IMG/VR virus record: IMGVR_UViG_3300010354_000131
Coordinates: 1-50,263 of that record
Length of the DNA: 50,263 nt
Strand: one strand, 5' to 3'
DNA from: a virus
Shown here piece by piece: positions 30,609 to 41,400 of this stretch (position 1 is the first letter of the stretch; each line of letters begins with the position of its first letter). A program made the position numbers and the translations under genes. The notes beneath the pieces are model-generated. The model had not been told where the DNA came from. It was given only the letters and a program-made list of their open reading frames with translations, and ran no database searches.

Positions 30609-32363
30609 TTAACTATAAATAGATCTAGCCGAAATGGTAGTAGATAACCCCCCATCAAATGAATTATCAACGTTTGTAATAACAAATTTCTGTGTTCCGT
30701 CTAGGTTATTTTTTGGATAGTTAATTGTTATTACATCACCAGGCTCTAATACTGGATTTCCAAATACTTCCATAGAGATGGACAATTGTTGCTTAGACCA
30801 TTGATTTTTAATCCAAGTAAATAATGATTTTGCGTCTCCTTCATTTTGAATCCAAGTAGATTCAAATGAGGCTGGCTCAAGATTTGTAAACTCATTTGTT
30901 GTAGACTCAGTATATTCATGCTGTCCAGTTATGCTCACAAAATCACCTATGACATAAAAACTATGAGCTCCAGATTGTAATGGTATAAATGTACCAGCGT
31001 TATTAATTACAAATATCTCAGCCCCATGGTTAGTTAATCTAGATCCTAAAACTTCAGCAAACTTATTAACACCCACTGTTGCATATTTTGGTATGCCAGC
31101 GGTCTGTGCATAATTAACTTTAACACGCCTTAACTCTCTAGCTACTGTGCCAAACTCTTCTATGTATGCATTTTTTACAGCTGGGGTTCCAGAGCTATTA
31201 ATTAATTTCTCTCCATATGCAAAACTTAATGTCTTTGATCCATAGTGTCCAGTATATATATCTGATATTAAAAACCCGTTATATTGAGATTCTTCTAATG
31301 GAATGGCATATATATAGTCGAAGCTTATTTTAGTTAACGATGAAAATAAAGACATACTGGAGGTTACTGGTATGGCCTTCTCAAGAGGGCCATCTTTTAC
31401 GTTTGTTGAGTATTCGTCTACTGCGGATATTTTAAATCCATTAATATACACATCTATAATAGTTTGCGTTGCAGACCTTTTAACTTTTATATCTAACTTA
31501 TATGATGATGACTGAATAACTCCGCCATATAGTTTGCCAGCCTTGCCTTCTTGGCTATCTGTTAGCTTTTTTCTATTTCCATCAACACATTTAAAAATTT
31601 TAACCGCCTGATCTTTTGTATCTCCAAAAGATGAGTCTGTTTTAATCTCTATAAAGTATCCAGTTTTTCCTTGGTTACTGGTAAAAAATCCTAGACCGCC
31701 AGCAGAAACAGGAGCTTTTGTAACACTGTCAAAGAAGAATCCTGCGCCGAAAGAATAGTGTGAATAAGACGTAGGTATGTTAACATTCTTTTCAATTAAA
31801 GATATTGATCCTTTATCCTTATCTGGATTGCTAACTGATAAAAGAGACCTTGAAACTGTCCTAATTCCAGCAGCTGCAAATGAGCTACCAGTTGGAACAG
31901 ATTCTCCAGAGTTTCCTAAATCTGGGGAATTAGTTGGATTTGAACCATCTGAAACAGATGCTACATTTGCTGCCTTCGGCATTGTAAATGGGAAATATTT
32001 ATATTCTCCATAAGTACCAGAACCGTTTGCAAGAGAGTGTGCTCTTATTCTCAAACAATATGTTTTTCCTGCAGTCAATCCGCTAATTGTTCCTAGATTA
32101 ATATTTTCTGTAAAAGGGAAAAGAGTATAAGATGCACTTGATGCCTGTATATACTGTGGCAAAGATAGAAGAGTTGTCATGTCTGCAACCGCCCCTGTAT
32201 AGGATCCTGGATTTGCGTCTGGTGGTAATACCAACCAAACCGCTTCTGTTTCAGATGATGTTGTAACTGTCATCCATGGAATCTCTAGGCTTGCTGGATT
32301 AACTGCTGTTGGAGAAGTGTATCCCCCATCCCATTCATACCATAATGGCAACTGTGGACTCAT
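30609..32363 (-). CDS. Minor tail protein (about 584 aa)
   Basis: Start placed at the ATG at 32363 (MSPQLPLWYEWDGG), which overlaps the upstream stop as ATGA; a longer frame from 32384 exists. It contains beta domains (ASYTLFPFTENINLGTISG, GKTYCLRIRAHSL), a laminin/concanavalin-like middle (SFGAGFFFDSVTKAPVSAGG, GYFIEIKTDSSFGD, IDVYINGFKISAVDEY) and a C-terminal FVITNVDNSFDGGLSTTISA that resembles the end of phage tail-hub proteins. It probably forms the tail tip with the neighbouring gene. Confidence 0.72.
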   Translation of the reverse strand: MSPQLPLWYEWDGGYTSPTAVNPASLEIPWMTVTTSSETEAVWLVLPPDANPGSYTGAVADMTTLLSLPQYIQASSASYTLFPFTENINLGTISGLTAGKTYCLRIRAHSLANGSGTYGEYKYFPFTMPKAANVASVSDGSNPTNSPDLGNSGESVPTGSSFAAAGIRTVSRSLLSVSNPDKDKGSISLIEKNVNIPTSYSHYSFGAGFFFDSVTKAPVSAGGLGFFTSNQGKTGYFIEIKTDSSFGDTKDQAVKIFKCVDGNRKKLTDSQEGKAGKLYGGVIQSSSYKLDIKVKRSATQTIIDVYINGFKISAVDEYSTNVKDGPLEKAIPVTSSMSLFSSLTKISFDYIYAIPLEESQYNGFLISDIYTGHYGSKTLSFAYGEKLINSSGTPAVKNAYIEEFGTVARELRRVKVNYAQTAGIPKYATVGVNKFAEVLGSRLTNHGAEIFVINNAGTFIPLQSGAHSFYVIGDFVSITGQHEYTESTTNEFTNLEPASFESTWIQNEGDAKSLFTWIKNQWSKQQLSISMEVFGNPVLEPGDVITINYPKNNLDGTQKFVITNVDNSFDGGLSTTISARSIYS

Positions 32364-34282
32364 GGTTTCCAAACCACCTTCCATTCATTCCAAGAATTAA
32401 CTATACTCTCGGCTGCGGCATAGTGATCAACAATCTTTGTTCCAAATGCCCCTCTTTGTTTAATTTTATACTTACCACTTGGCTTAAAGTTTTCTGAACC
32501 AGATACTGCAAGACCACGGTATTTAAGCTCATCCCCTTGTGCTTTAATATCAATATATTGCCAAGTATTTGTTGAGTCTAAATACTGGAATTGAATTGCT
32601 TCGTACTCTATAATCTCAGCATCTATAACTAAATACCCACTATATGAATATAAGGTTGTTCCTAATTCTTCTATATTTAAAACTGATGGACTCATAAAAA
32701 TATATGATCCTGCGTTAGAAGATGCTGGAAGATCTCTGTCTAAGGCAAATGCTCCTAAGAAGTATGGATCTGATCTCCATAAATCTCCAGAGCTTTGATC
32801 ATAGCTGGAAGTAGAAACGCTATTCCAAAATACTTTAACTTGATTTGCAGATGCAAGCTCATCCTTGGATAGAGATAAAATATTAGATAAATTTGATCCA
32901 GATGTTTCGCTTCTAAAATCCCAATTAGATGTTGCAGACGAGTCAAACAAATACTCTCTTGTATAAAAATTTAAAACATTATTGTATGAGAATACTGCCG
33001 TCATTTGAGAATCCCTACATATCTCTTGAAGAGCTTCCCATACAGTTTTATTATTTTCTGTCCACCAATATTGTGGAGAAAATATAGACTTATCTGGCTC
33101 CGATGATGACTTGCTATAAATTCTATAGTTAGTAAATCCTACTCCGTCTAGCAGTCTTCTAATAATTGCCGTTGCTGAATACCCTTCACATAATATCCCT
33201 GGGCTAAAAATTTCTTGCAATACTTTTGCTCCGTCAAGTGCAACTAGAGAGATGTCTCCATATTCAGATATGGACCATGTGTCTAAGAAAAAAGTACCTT
33301 GCTCTAATAGATCATATGCTCCCTTAGAATCAGACTTTGCTCCACCAGAATTATATAATTTAATATATGGATTAATTTGTGCTTTTTTGTATAGATAAAC
33401 TTTGCCTGAATTAAATGCTTGAGTTTTATCAAATGCGGTGACGGTTCTATCTGATTCATATGAGACAAGTGACATTGCCAATGAGTTTGCAGAAATTCTT
33501 CCTACTGGTAGAAGATCTTCTGTGCTTGTTGAAGATTCTTTTGCAATTGAAAAATTAACCACTCTATCTGATATATCGATATACCATCTTGGAGAAAGTT
33601 CAATTAAGCCAGTATATTTTCCAGAAACTCCAGACGTTGTAATTTTTGTACTGGTTAAACTAACTGGAGGGGCGACTGTAGATGGTTGAGTGGTTGACCA
33701 TGAAGTTCCATTATAATAAATTGTTACTGTTCCAGCATTATAGTTTTTGCTGCCACTTGTTGTAAATGGAACAATGTCTGCGCTTGTACCTGTAGCAAGT
33801 TGTGATCCATTTCCAAATATAGTCCAAGTAGAGGGGGTTGAATGAGATAGCTCAAATCTAGCAACTATCTTATTTGTTAAAATAGTCTTAGGGTATGTAA
33901 TCGTAACATCTAAACCTAACCCAATTCCAGATACATAATACTTATAATAAGTATCTGCTCCTGGATAATATAGCCTAAAGTCTTTTGAATAATCTGTTGT
34001 CTTGGGGTCTCTATATGATGATGTAGCAATATCTCCAGATATGGCGTATTTAATTCCAGCCCCATATGGTCTAAATGGTTTCACTATAGAATCTATAGGA
34101 AATAGTTTTTTAAATGGGGTATATGAATTTCCAGAGGAATCTGTCTTGGTAATATCCGCTCCAGTAACTACCACATTATCTACTAAAGAGTTCATATTAT
34201 ACTCAATAGTACAGTATTGATCCAGGGTTGTGGATACAGACTGCTCTAGGGCATTCTTAGCTGCTGAGGTTAAAGGAATCAT
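32360..34282 (-). CDS. Minor tail / tail-hub protein (640 aa)
   Basis: A long beta-rich protein. The N-terminus (MIPLTSAAKNALEQSVSTTL) is helical, then alternating sheets (WYIDISDRVVNFSIAKESST, GDISLVALDGAKVLQEIF) match siphovirus tail-hub architecture. A helical segment (GYSATAIIRRLLDGVGFTNY, KTVWEALQEICRDSQMTAVF) is like the region of gp27/hub proteins that recruits enzymes. The C-terminus ends VVWKP at an ATGA overlap. The two minor tail genes and the distal protein form one set just downstream of the tape measure. Confidence 0.74.
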   Translation of the reverse strand: MIPLTSAAKNALEQSVSTTLDQYCTIEYNMNSLVDNVVVTGADITKTDSSGNSYTPFKKLFPIDSIVKPFRPYGAGIKYAISGDIATSSYRDPKTTDYSKDFRLYYPGADTYYKYYVSGIGLGLDVTITYPKTILTNKIVARFELSHSTPSTWTIFGNGSQLATGTSADIVPFTTSGSKNYNAGTVTIYYNGTSWSTTQPSTVAPPVSLTSTKITTSGVSGKYTGLIELSPRWYIDISDRVVNFSIAKESSTSTEDLLPVGRISANSLAMSLVSYESDRTVTAFDKTQAFNSGKVYLYKKAQINPYIKLYNSGGAKSDSKGAYDLLEQGTFFLDTWSISEYGDISLVALDGAKVLQEIFSPGILCEGYSATAIIRRLLDGVGFTNYRIYSKSSSEPDKSIFSPQYWWTENNKTVWEALQEICRDSQMTAVFSYNNVLNFYTREYLFDSSATSNWDFRSETSGSNLSNILSLSKDELASANQVKVFWNSVSTSSYDQSSGDLWRSDPYFLGAFALDRDLPASSNAGSYIFMSPSVLNIEELGTTLYSYSGYLVIDAEIIEYEAIQFQYLDSTNTWQYIDIKAQGDELKYRGLAVSGSENFKPSGKYKIKQRGAFGTKIVDHYAAAESIVNSWNEWKVVWKP

Positions 34283-34752
34283 TAGACCTCATCCAGTGAT
34301 AGGGACACGTTCCAATGCGGCTGTAAGCCTCTTTTAACAACCGTAAAGCTACAGGATGAGATAACCACAGCATAGGCCTCAAAACCCGCTGTAGACTGAT
34401 CTAGGCCCGTTTTAGCCAGGTTTACCCTTATGTTAAAGCTCTGCTTTCCTTCGTCTCCATAATAGAAGGCTCTAAGGTCTTCAGCACCCCATCCTCCATC
34501 TACAGTAAGGTCTCTATATGAAGGCAGCATATCCCAAGAAAGCTGGAATTTTCTTTTATCAGCAATATGGTTTTTTCTTAGCGTTCCGTTAGATGTTCTA
34601 ACGACCTTTTCAATTCTTTCTGTGGATAATTCCAGGGCTTGTCTATTATGCTCAGTTATCTTATTCCATGTTTTAACAGTTCCAGCTGGGGTTGCCAAAA
34701 GATCCTTTGCCTCTATTAAAAGGATAGACCCTCTAGGTAAAAACATTGCCAT
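34282..34752 (-). CDS. Distal tail protein-like (156 aa)
   Basis: A beta-sandwich protein, start MAMFLPRGSILLIEAKDLLA, with KNHIADKRKFQLSWDMLPSY, TVDGGWGAEDLRAFYYGDEG and QPHWNVSLSLDEV at its end. The place directly after the tape measure gene and the size suggest a distal tail (Dit-like) or tail-tip connector protein. One-base overlaps bind it to both neighbours. No single signature is decisive. Confidence 0.65.
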   Translation of the reverse strand: MAMFLPRGSILLIEAKDLLATPAGTVKTWNKITEHNRQALELSTERIEKVVRTSNGTLRKNHIADKRKFQLSWDMLPSYRDLTVDGGWGAEDLRAFYYGDEGKQSFNIRVNLAKTGLDQSTAGFEAYAVVISSCSFTVVKRGLQPHWNVSLSLDEV

Positions 34753-37700
34753 TAGTAAACACCACCCCCAAAGGTTCTGACTCTTCCTTCTTTAGCACCA
34801 ATTAAAGCCAGCTCGGCCTTGAATGCTTTAATTATATCATTTGTAGTTACGTTTGTGCCATTTAAATCAATATCAATATTATAAACATTATTATTATATG
34901 AACTATTTACTGAGCCTGGGGTAACTGAACTTACAACTCCTGCACCTATATCATATTTAGGCCCAATTAAATTATTAGGAATTATCTGTCCTCCAGATGA
35001 AGGAATAAATAATTCTGGGCCACGCTCTCCAACTAAGTATGGTTGAGAGCTAGTCATTCCAGATACTCCAGATACTGCACGTTTGATATATCCGCCCATT
35101 GCTTTTCTTACTGCCCTAGGATTATTTAATCTAGAATCAAATCCTGTTTTTACATTATAGGTGGTTCCGTTTATGTTAAACTGTTCTCCAGCTTGTAACT
35201 CTTGAGATCTTATTACTAGCTCACGAGCATTATCTTTAAGGCTTCCATCTGGATTAAAGAATCCCTTAGACTTCATTTCTGCAGCAGAACCAGTGTCTAA
35301 ATACTTATTATACTTTCCACTATTTAAAGCTTTTGTTAAATCTTCAACAGTTATTGATTTTCCTCCAGGACCCCCCTTAGCCAAAATATTATAAATATCT
35401 GATAAAGTATTATATGGTCCCTTACCCATAACAGAAGTTGCATAGTCAGTCATTCCCTTAGACACTTCTTTAATTTCTTTTAGTGCGGATCCTTCTGGAA
35501 CTACACCCGCTGGTATTTTACCCCTACCGCCGACTCTTCTCAAATACTCTTCATTTGTTTTACCAGTTATAAAGTTTCCTTCTGCATCCTTTTTATAGTC
35601 ATAGATAGGATTATTATTTTTATCTTTTTTACCTGTATCTGTTCTTTCTAAAAATTGTCCATATGATGCTAGAACTTTTGGATCAGATTTAGCTGCAGTA
35701 GCAATAGAATTAAGTGCATTTGCAAAAGCTATCTTAAAATCTGATTTTTGAGCTTCGGTAGCTTTTTCATTAGAGGCTATAACTTGTAGCTTAGCTGCAT
35801 TAGTAATCATAGAGCCTAACTCATTAATTGTCTTTATAGTTGTTCCGATACCAGCAGCTTTACTTTGGCTAGATTGAATTGCATTATTAACCTTATCTTT
35901 ATATGCGGCATCCTTATCTAGCAAGGCTTGTTGCTTTTCCTCTTCTTTAGCCGCAACAGCATCTATATTATTTTCAGCTTTCTTTAATGCAGCTTCTTTT
36001 TGAATTTGTTGAATTCTAATTTGTGCCGCTGCTGCAGCATCTTTATCTCCACGAGCAACAGCTGACTGCAATTCAAGCTTAGCCTGCTGTATCTCTAACT
36101 CTGCATTCTCCTTATCAAATGTTTCTCTTAAAGCTTTTTTCTTGGCATCGGCACGTTCTCTAATTGCTTTTATTTCATTTTGAATATTTTTAATTGCTGC
36201 TTTGCTTAAACCAGATGCATCAATACTATTTTGCTTACCAGCTTTATTAGCCTTGTCATAATCTATTTGTAACTGGTTAAGTGCGGCACGAGCTTCTTCC
36301 AGGCCCTTAACTGTGCCCTTTGAAGAAAGAGCATCAATAGCTGCTGTATCTAACCCAGTCATAAATGTTGCTAGTGCTTCAGCCTGTGCAGAACTTATCT
36401 GAGAAAGATCAGTTTTTACTCCTTGCAATACTAATCTCCATTTAGCGTACATTCCACCAATTGTATCTGAACTATTTAATATAGCTGCAAATTCTGGTCT
36501 CTGTGCCTTTAATACCTCTAGTGTTTCTTTACCTAATTCGTTGTTTTTTATACCAGACTTTGTCATTCTTTCAAATTGCATGGCAACTGCTTGAGACTCA
36601 GTTATTATTTTACCCGTAGCATCTTTTGTGCCGATCAAAGATTTTACTGCTGACTCTAAAGAGCTTATTGCTGTATCAACATTTGAAGCAAACGCCGAAG
36701 GATCTATACTTGAAACATCTTTTATATTTTTAGCTAGGTTTTCCATTACAAATCCAGCTGCCGACCCTTGATCAGTTATTCCATTAAACGCCCTTGTTGT
36801 AATTGCTGAGACTCCCATGCCAGCCTTGTCAGATGCCTCAATTAATGCATAAATTAAATTAGTAGCCTCTTCTACGCTCTGTCCGCTTGCAACCATTTGA
36901 GCCTTTAAATTTGAAGCCAGATCGTTTACCTTATTAGAGTCGATAGTATTAAATGTAGATATAAGCTCTGGCATATCTGTTTTAACACGCTCTTTAAGCT
37001 CTCTTAACTGTTGAATTGTTAAAGTAAGTCCAGTAACTCCAGAAGATGTATATGACTCAAAGTACGCTTTGGCTTTATCTGCTGCTAACTTTTGTTCTTC
37101 ACGTAAAGATTTTATTTTATCTGTTAAAGATACGTAAGTTATACCAGCTTCTTTAGCACTTTTTTCAGTAATGCCAAATAAGTTTGTTTGTTCACGTTTT
37201 GTTTCAGCAATTTCTTTTCTCCAGTCAAAAAACTTTTTGACTACAAATCCAAGTATTGTTAATATTGCTCCTGGAATAGACCATGATTTTAAGAACATTC
37301 CAATATTTTTTACAACGCCCAATACTCCGCCTGCAGATTTTATAAGAACTCCCATTTTTGAAATTATCTGAACCACGGACTTAATCATTTGAGGAAGGAA
37401 TCCTCCAGCGATAGACCCTATTAGAGAACCAGTTTGTCCACCAATTGCACCACCTACAGCGCCGCCACCAATTGATCCAGCTAATCCACCAATCATTCCA
37501 GTTCCCATAATTCTTCTTGGGGCTGGTCCTGGAAGTAAATCTCCGCCTTGATAGTTTAATGGAGATGATGCTTGACCTGGCCACATTCCCTGCATTCTAA
37601 GAGCAGTAATTGGTCCACCACCACGGTTATATCCTGGAACCATACCTCCAGAATTCATTCCAATTATTCCGCCACGATTTCTCTTAGGCAGTCTTGCTAA

Positions 37701-40700
37701 AGCTCCAGAAGCTGCTCTTCCCGCTGGAAGCAACATAGGTAAATTTCTAGCTGCACCAGCAAGTACAGTTCTTACTCCTGGAAACATTCCTTGAATTTTT
37801 TTAGAGACTTGAGGCATTTTTCTTTTAGCAACTATTGATGCTATAAGTGTGCTTGCACGATTTGTTCTTTGAGGAAAGAATCTGTCGCTTGTGCCTCTTC
37901 TAGGATTATATACTCTGGCCTCCCCAGGTTTTTTTAATGCATTTAGTCCAGCAATTGCCTCTGGATTTCCAGACTTAACTACTGCATCTGCAATTTCATC
38001 ACCAATTATTGCTGCTCTTAACTTTCCTTTAGATTCATCTGCAGTATCTGCTAAAAATTTTGCGCCTTTTGCTTTTTCTAAACGTAGTCTATCTACTATT
38101 TGCTTATCAATAGATTGAGCAAATCCAATTCTTTGATCCATTGGGATACCCATATCTGTCATCATTGCTTCGTATGCAATCATTGGATCATGTGTTACTA
38201 TGCCTCTTGCAAATTTTGGATCTGCCACTGGCTTGCCCTCTAAATACATTATGGCCTTATCAATATCTAAATTGCCGCTATTAGTACCTTGATTAAAGAA
38301 CTTATGGTATCCAGCAAAAAATGAACTAGAAATTTTTGTTCTTGAGTCATTTACTTGTGAAGGATCAAGCCCAAAGGTGTTCATAATTTGTGCCTTTTCA
38401 TGACTTGTCATACCTGAAGACATTATTGCATCTGTTAAATGAGCCAACTCTCTTCCACTATATCTTGATTTAATTGCTGATGATGAGCCAAAATTATACA
38501 TAGGCCCAGAAGAACCCTGACCATTAATAGCTTGTAGTAATGGAAGGTTTTGTTTTGTTGACTCTGCATTTACAACAAACTCTCCTGGTGTGAGCATTGC
38601 TGGAACAACATCTGCATTTACATTAGGTCCAGGAACAATATTTCCATCGTTCATTGTATATACATATCCGCCAGAGTTCATCTTTTTTGGAATTGTTGTT
38701 TCAATATTATATCCTGCGCCAGATGTTCTTACTCCCAATACTCCAGCTACTCTATTTATAAAATCTCTTGTCTTTCCTTTTTTGAAAAGCTCTCTCATAT
38801 TAGATTTACCTGCAGGATCAACTACTGGCTGATTTAATGTTGGAACCATTGTTGGATTTATTGTTCTTCCCATAGAAGTTGCTTGTGCCTGTACTGATGA
38901 AGCAATCATTCTTTCTGTTTCTAGGTTAAGGGCAATAATTTTAGCCCTGGCTGCCTCAACAGTAATTTTTCCTGCACGAAGTTCTGCAACAATTAGGGCT
39001 GATTCTCTAGCAGCATTATCTGTCAATTTAGATACGACTGGAAGAATGTCGTCAAACTGAGTCATAAATTCTTTATTAACTGTGCCAGTTGCAACAATAG
39101 TTTTCTTTAATTGTTCTATTTCTGCCTTTGATTGCATTCCAAGAGTAGCCATCATAGCATGCCATCTTGCTGCCTCTCCTGCAACAACTCCTGTTGAAAC
39201 TCCCTGAACATTAGTTAATCCAGAAACATTTGGCAAAGGATCGTTCATATAAATTTGAGGGCTTTGACCAATCTTTTGATTTACTGGGCCAGATCCTGGA
39301 ACCATTCCAAATATTGTTTGTGATAGCCTTTGCTCTTCTGTCATGCCAGCTCTTGCAACCATATGTGTACTTGATCTAGATCCGTATGGCCCAGCTAAAG
39401 GATGATTAGGGTTTACAACTCTTCCGCCTGCCCCCATAATTAAATTTCCACCCATTGTAGATACTGCTGGGCTTACACCAATTGCTCCAGATTTTGCTTT
39501 TGATTCAAGGACTGCAAATTCATCAATTAGGTTTCTTAGGGCTTGTTGTAATACTGCCGCTGCTTTAGCGTCACTATAAAATGTTTGCTCTACAAGTTTG
39601 CCAGCTTTTTCTGCAGCTAGCATTTCTGGAGTTAGATATTTCCATCCTTCTCCACCTTTAAAGAATGCTTTCATATGGAATATTCCCTTTAGAATATATC
39701 CAAAGAAGTTAGCCAGAACACCAGTTAACATAATAAATGGACCAATTACTGCTGTAACTCCGCCTAATAGTGCCATAACTTGCTTTACTGGTCCAGGAAG
39801 ATTATTTGCAAATTGTAGTACCTTATCTATAACTTGTATAAGGGTTGTATTAATTGTTAAAAATTGCTCTCCGACTTCTGCAAGAGATGCCTTCAGGCTT
39901 TCTAGCGCTCTGCGATATTTACCAGATGCTGATTCTGTAACTGCAGATAACTCTCGACCAGCTACAGCGGCAAGATCGTCTGATGAGGCTTTCATTAAAT
40001 CTAATACCTTTAATGTTTGGCTTCCCTGTCTTCCTAGGTTTTCAAATAATGCGTTAAGTCTTGAGAATTGAAATTTACCAAATAGCTGCTCGATTGCCTG
40101 CTGTTTTTGTAATGGATCTAATGAGTCCAGTGCTCCTTGAAGAGCCATAAGAGTTCCAGTTAAATTTCCAGCATTATTATTAACTATTCCTAGTAAGTCT
40201 ATACCAAGGGTTTTAAATTTTCCTACAGCAACATCTGTTGGGTTAATCAAAGATGCAAGTGCGGACTTTAGAGCATTTGCTCCTTCTGATGCATTAATTC
40301 CGCCTTCACGCATAGCAGTTAAGTAAAGTGCAAGATCTTGTACGCTTCCGCCCAACCCTTGAATAACTGGACCAGCTTTTGGAATTGCTTCTACTAAGTC
40401 ATTAAGAGTTGTAGATGTCTGGTTTTCAACTGCGTTAAGGAAGTTAATAGATTCAGATAGCTGATCTGTGTTTTGTTTAAATGCTGATTGAATTGCAAGA
40501 GTTGCCTTCATAGCCTCTTGTCTATCTACTTCACCAAGAACTGCAAGTCTTGTAGTTTCTTTAATTGAGCCTAAAAGCTCATCTCCAGTTTTTCCAGTTG
40601 CTGCAATATCTGCAGCCAGCCCAATTGTTTCTTTAAAGCTAACACCCATAGCAGCAGAAATTTCTTTTGCTGTCTGAGAGACTTCTTTTCTTACTCTTCC

Positions 40701-41390
40701 TAGCTCATCCGCAGAGGTTCCAGCAACATCGCCGTAAACCTTTGTAAGACGAACAAGTTCTTGATCTGCTTGTCTAAATGCATCTGCTGCTGCTTTACCA
40801 AATGCTGCAAGAGGTACCGTCAAACCTACTGTTAACTGACGACCAGCCCACTGGGTATTTTTACCCCAGTTAATAAGTTGTCCAGCACCATCTTGGATAA
40901 CCTTATTCATAATCTGCAATTCTTGTCGTGCAATTGCAGTCTTATTCTTTACCTCATTGAGACCTCTTGGAACATGCACATTGAACTGCATAAGTCCTTG
41001 TGCATTTCTGCCTAGTGGTTGAAGGACAGCATTTTGTAATGCTACCTGTTGTTTTGCAAGGTCTCTTATTACTCCGCCAGTGCCTCGTGCATGCTCTCTA
41101 AACGTATTAAAGTATTGGTTTAACTTTAACTTTCCGCCATCTAAGTTTTTACCAAACTTTTCTACGTCTGATTGTAGGCTTACAAAGTGTGTTGAGAATT
41201 GACCAGTGCTTCTTAGTGTGTCAGAAAAAGACCTATTCATTACGGCAATTTGATTTGCCAACATCTTGTTAGAGTTGGCTAATTGCTCTTGTAATTTAGA
41301 TAAGCTTGATGTAACCTTATGCACATCGGCAATAAGGGCTGAGAAGTCGGCATTAGCGACTATGCGTGTACTGATTGTTTCGTCAGCCAT
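34752..41390 (-). CDS. Tape measure protein (2212 aa)
   Basis: Sets tail length and occupies the tail lumen. The N-terminal 160 residues are helical and coiled (FSALIADVHKVTSSLSKLQE). Residues about 190-460 match phage minor tail/tape measure domains (LADIAATGKTGDELLGSIKE, INFLNAVENQTSTTLNDLVE, YLTAMREGGINASEGANALK). Hydrophobic segments at about 535-570 and 1330-1390 and a Gly-zipper run at about 1290-1340 could insert in membranes. A long charged helix (about 1700-1850) follows. The C-terminal YLVGERGPELFIPSSGGQII is a common tape measure ending. No peptidase or lysozyme motif is seen. Confidence 0.93.
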   Translation of the reverse strand: MADETISTRIVANADFSALIADVHKVTSSLSKLQEQLANSNKMLANQIAVMNRSFSDTLRSTGQFSTHFVSLQSDVEKFGKNLDGGKLKLNQYFNTFREHARGTGGVIRDLAKQQVALQNAVLQPLGRNAQGLMQFNVHVPRGLNEVKNKTAIARQELQIMNKVIQDGAGQLINWGKNTQWAGRQLTVGLTVPLAAFGKAAADAFRQADQELVRLTKVYGDVAGTSADELGRVRKEVSQTAKEISAAMGVSFKETIGLAADIAATGKTGDELLGSIKETTRLAVLGEVDRQEAMKATLAIQSAFKQNTDQLSESINFLNAVENQTSTTLNDLVEAIPKAGPVIQGLGGSVQDLALYLTAMREGGINASEGANALKSALASLINPTDVAVGKFKTLGIDLLGIVNNNAGNLTGTLMALQGALDSLDPLQKQQAIEQLFGKFQFSRLNALFENLGRQGSQTLKVLDLMKASSDDLAAVAGRELSAVTESASGKYRRALESLKASLAEVGEQFLTINTTLIQVIDKVLQFANNLPGPVKQVMALLGGVTAVIGPFIMLTGVLANFFGYILKGIFHMKAFFKGGEGWKYLTPEMLAAEKAGKLVEQTFYSDAKAAAVLQQALRNLIDEFAVLESKAKSGAIGVSPAVSTMGGNLIMGAGGRVVNPNHPLAGPYGSRSSTHMVARAGMTEEQRLSQTIFGMVPGSGPVNQKIGQSPQIYMNDPLPNVSGLTNVQGVSTGVVAGEAARWHAMMATLGMQSKAEIEQLKKTIVATGTVNKEFMTQFDDILPVVSKLTDNAARESALIVAELRAGKITVEAARAKIIALNLETERMIASSVQAQATSMGRTINPTMVPTLNQPVVDPAGKSNMRELFKKGKTRDFINRVAGVLGVRTSGAGYNIETTIPKKMNSGGYVYTMNDGNIVPGPNVNADVVPAMLTPGEFVVNAESTKQNLPLLQAINGQGSSGPMYNFGSSSAIKSRYSGRELAHLTDAIMSSGMTSHEKAQIMNTFGLDPSQVNDSRTKISSSFFAGYHKFFNQGTNSGNLDIDKAIMYLEGKPVADPKFARGIVTHDPMIAYEAMMTDMGIPMDQRIGFAQSIDKQIVDRLRLEKAKGAKFLADTADESKGKLRAAIIGDEIADAVVKSGNPEAIAGLNALKKPGEARVYNPRRGTSDRFFPQRTNRASTLIASIVAKRKMPQVSKKIQGMFPGVRTVLAGAARNLPMLLPAGRAASGALARLPKRNRGGIIGMNSGGMVPGYNRGGGPITALRMQGMWPGQASSPLNYQGGDLLPGPAPRRIMGTGMIGGLAGSIGGGAVGGAIGGQTGSLIGSIAGGFLPQMIKSVVQIISKMGVLIKSAGGVLGVVKNIGMFLKSWSIPGAILTILGFVVKKFFDWRKEIAETKREQTNLFGITEKSAKEAGITYVSLTDKIKSLREEQKLAADKAKAYFESYTSSGVTGLTLTIQQLRELKERVKTDMPELISTFNTIDSNKVNDLASNLKAQMVASGQSVEEATNLIYALIEASDKAGMGVSAITTRAFNGITDQGSAAGFVMENLAKNIKDVSSIDPSAFASNVDTAISSLESAVKSLIGTKDATGKIITESQAVAMQFERMTKSGIKNNELGKETLEVLKAQRPEFAAILNSSDTIGGMYAKWRLVLQGVKTDLSQISSAQAEALATFMTGLDTAAIDALSSKGTVKGLEEARAALNQLQIDYDKANKAGKQNSIDASGLSKAAIKNIQNEIKAIRERADAKKKALRETFDKENAELEIQQAKLELQSAVARGDKDAAAAAQIRIQQIQKEAALKKAENNIDAVAAKEEEKQQALLDKDAAYKDKVNNAIQSSQSKAAGIGTTIKTINELGSMITNAAKLQVIASNEKATEAQKSDFKIAFANALNSIATAAKSDPKVLASYGQFLERTDTGKKDKNNNPIYDYKKDAEGNFITGKTNEEYLRRVGGRGKIPAGVVPEGSALKEIKEVSKGMTDYATSVMGKGPYNTLSDIYNILAKGGPGGKSITVEDLTKALNSGKYNKYLDTGSAAEMKSKGFFNPDGSLKDNARELVIRSQELQAGEQFNINGTTYNVKTGFDSRLNNPRAVRKAMGGYIKRAVSGVSGMTSSQPYLVGERGPELFIPSSGGQIIPNNLIGPKYDIGAGVVSSVTPGSVNSSYNNNVYNIDIDLNGTNVTTNDIIKAFKAELALIGAKEGRVRTFGGGVY

Positions 41391-41400
41391 TTATCTCAAA

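Noticed and set aside
34830-34845. TGATATAAT inside the tape measure gene
   Set aside because: It encodes N-D-I-I-K in a continuous gene and has no gene start nearby.
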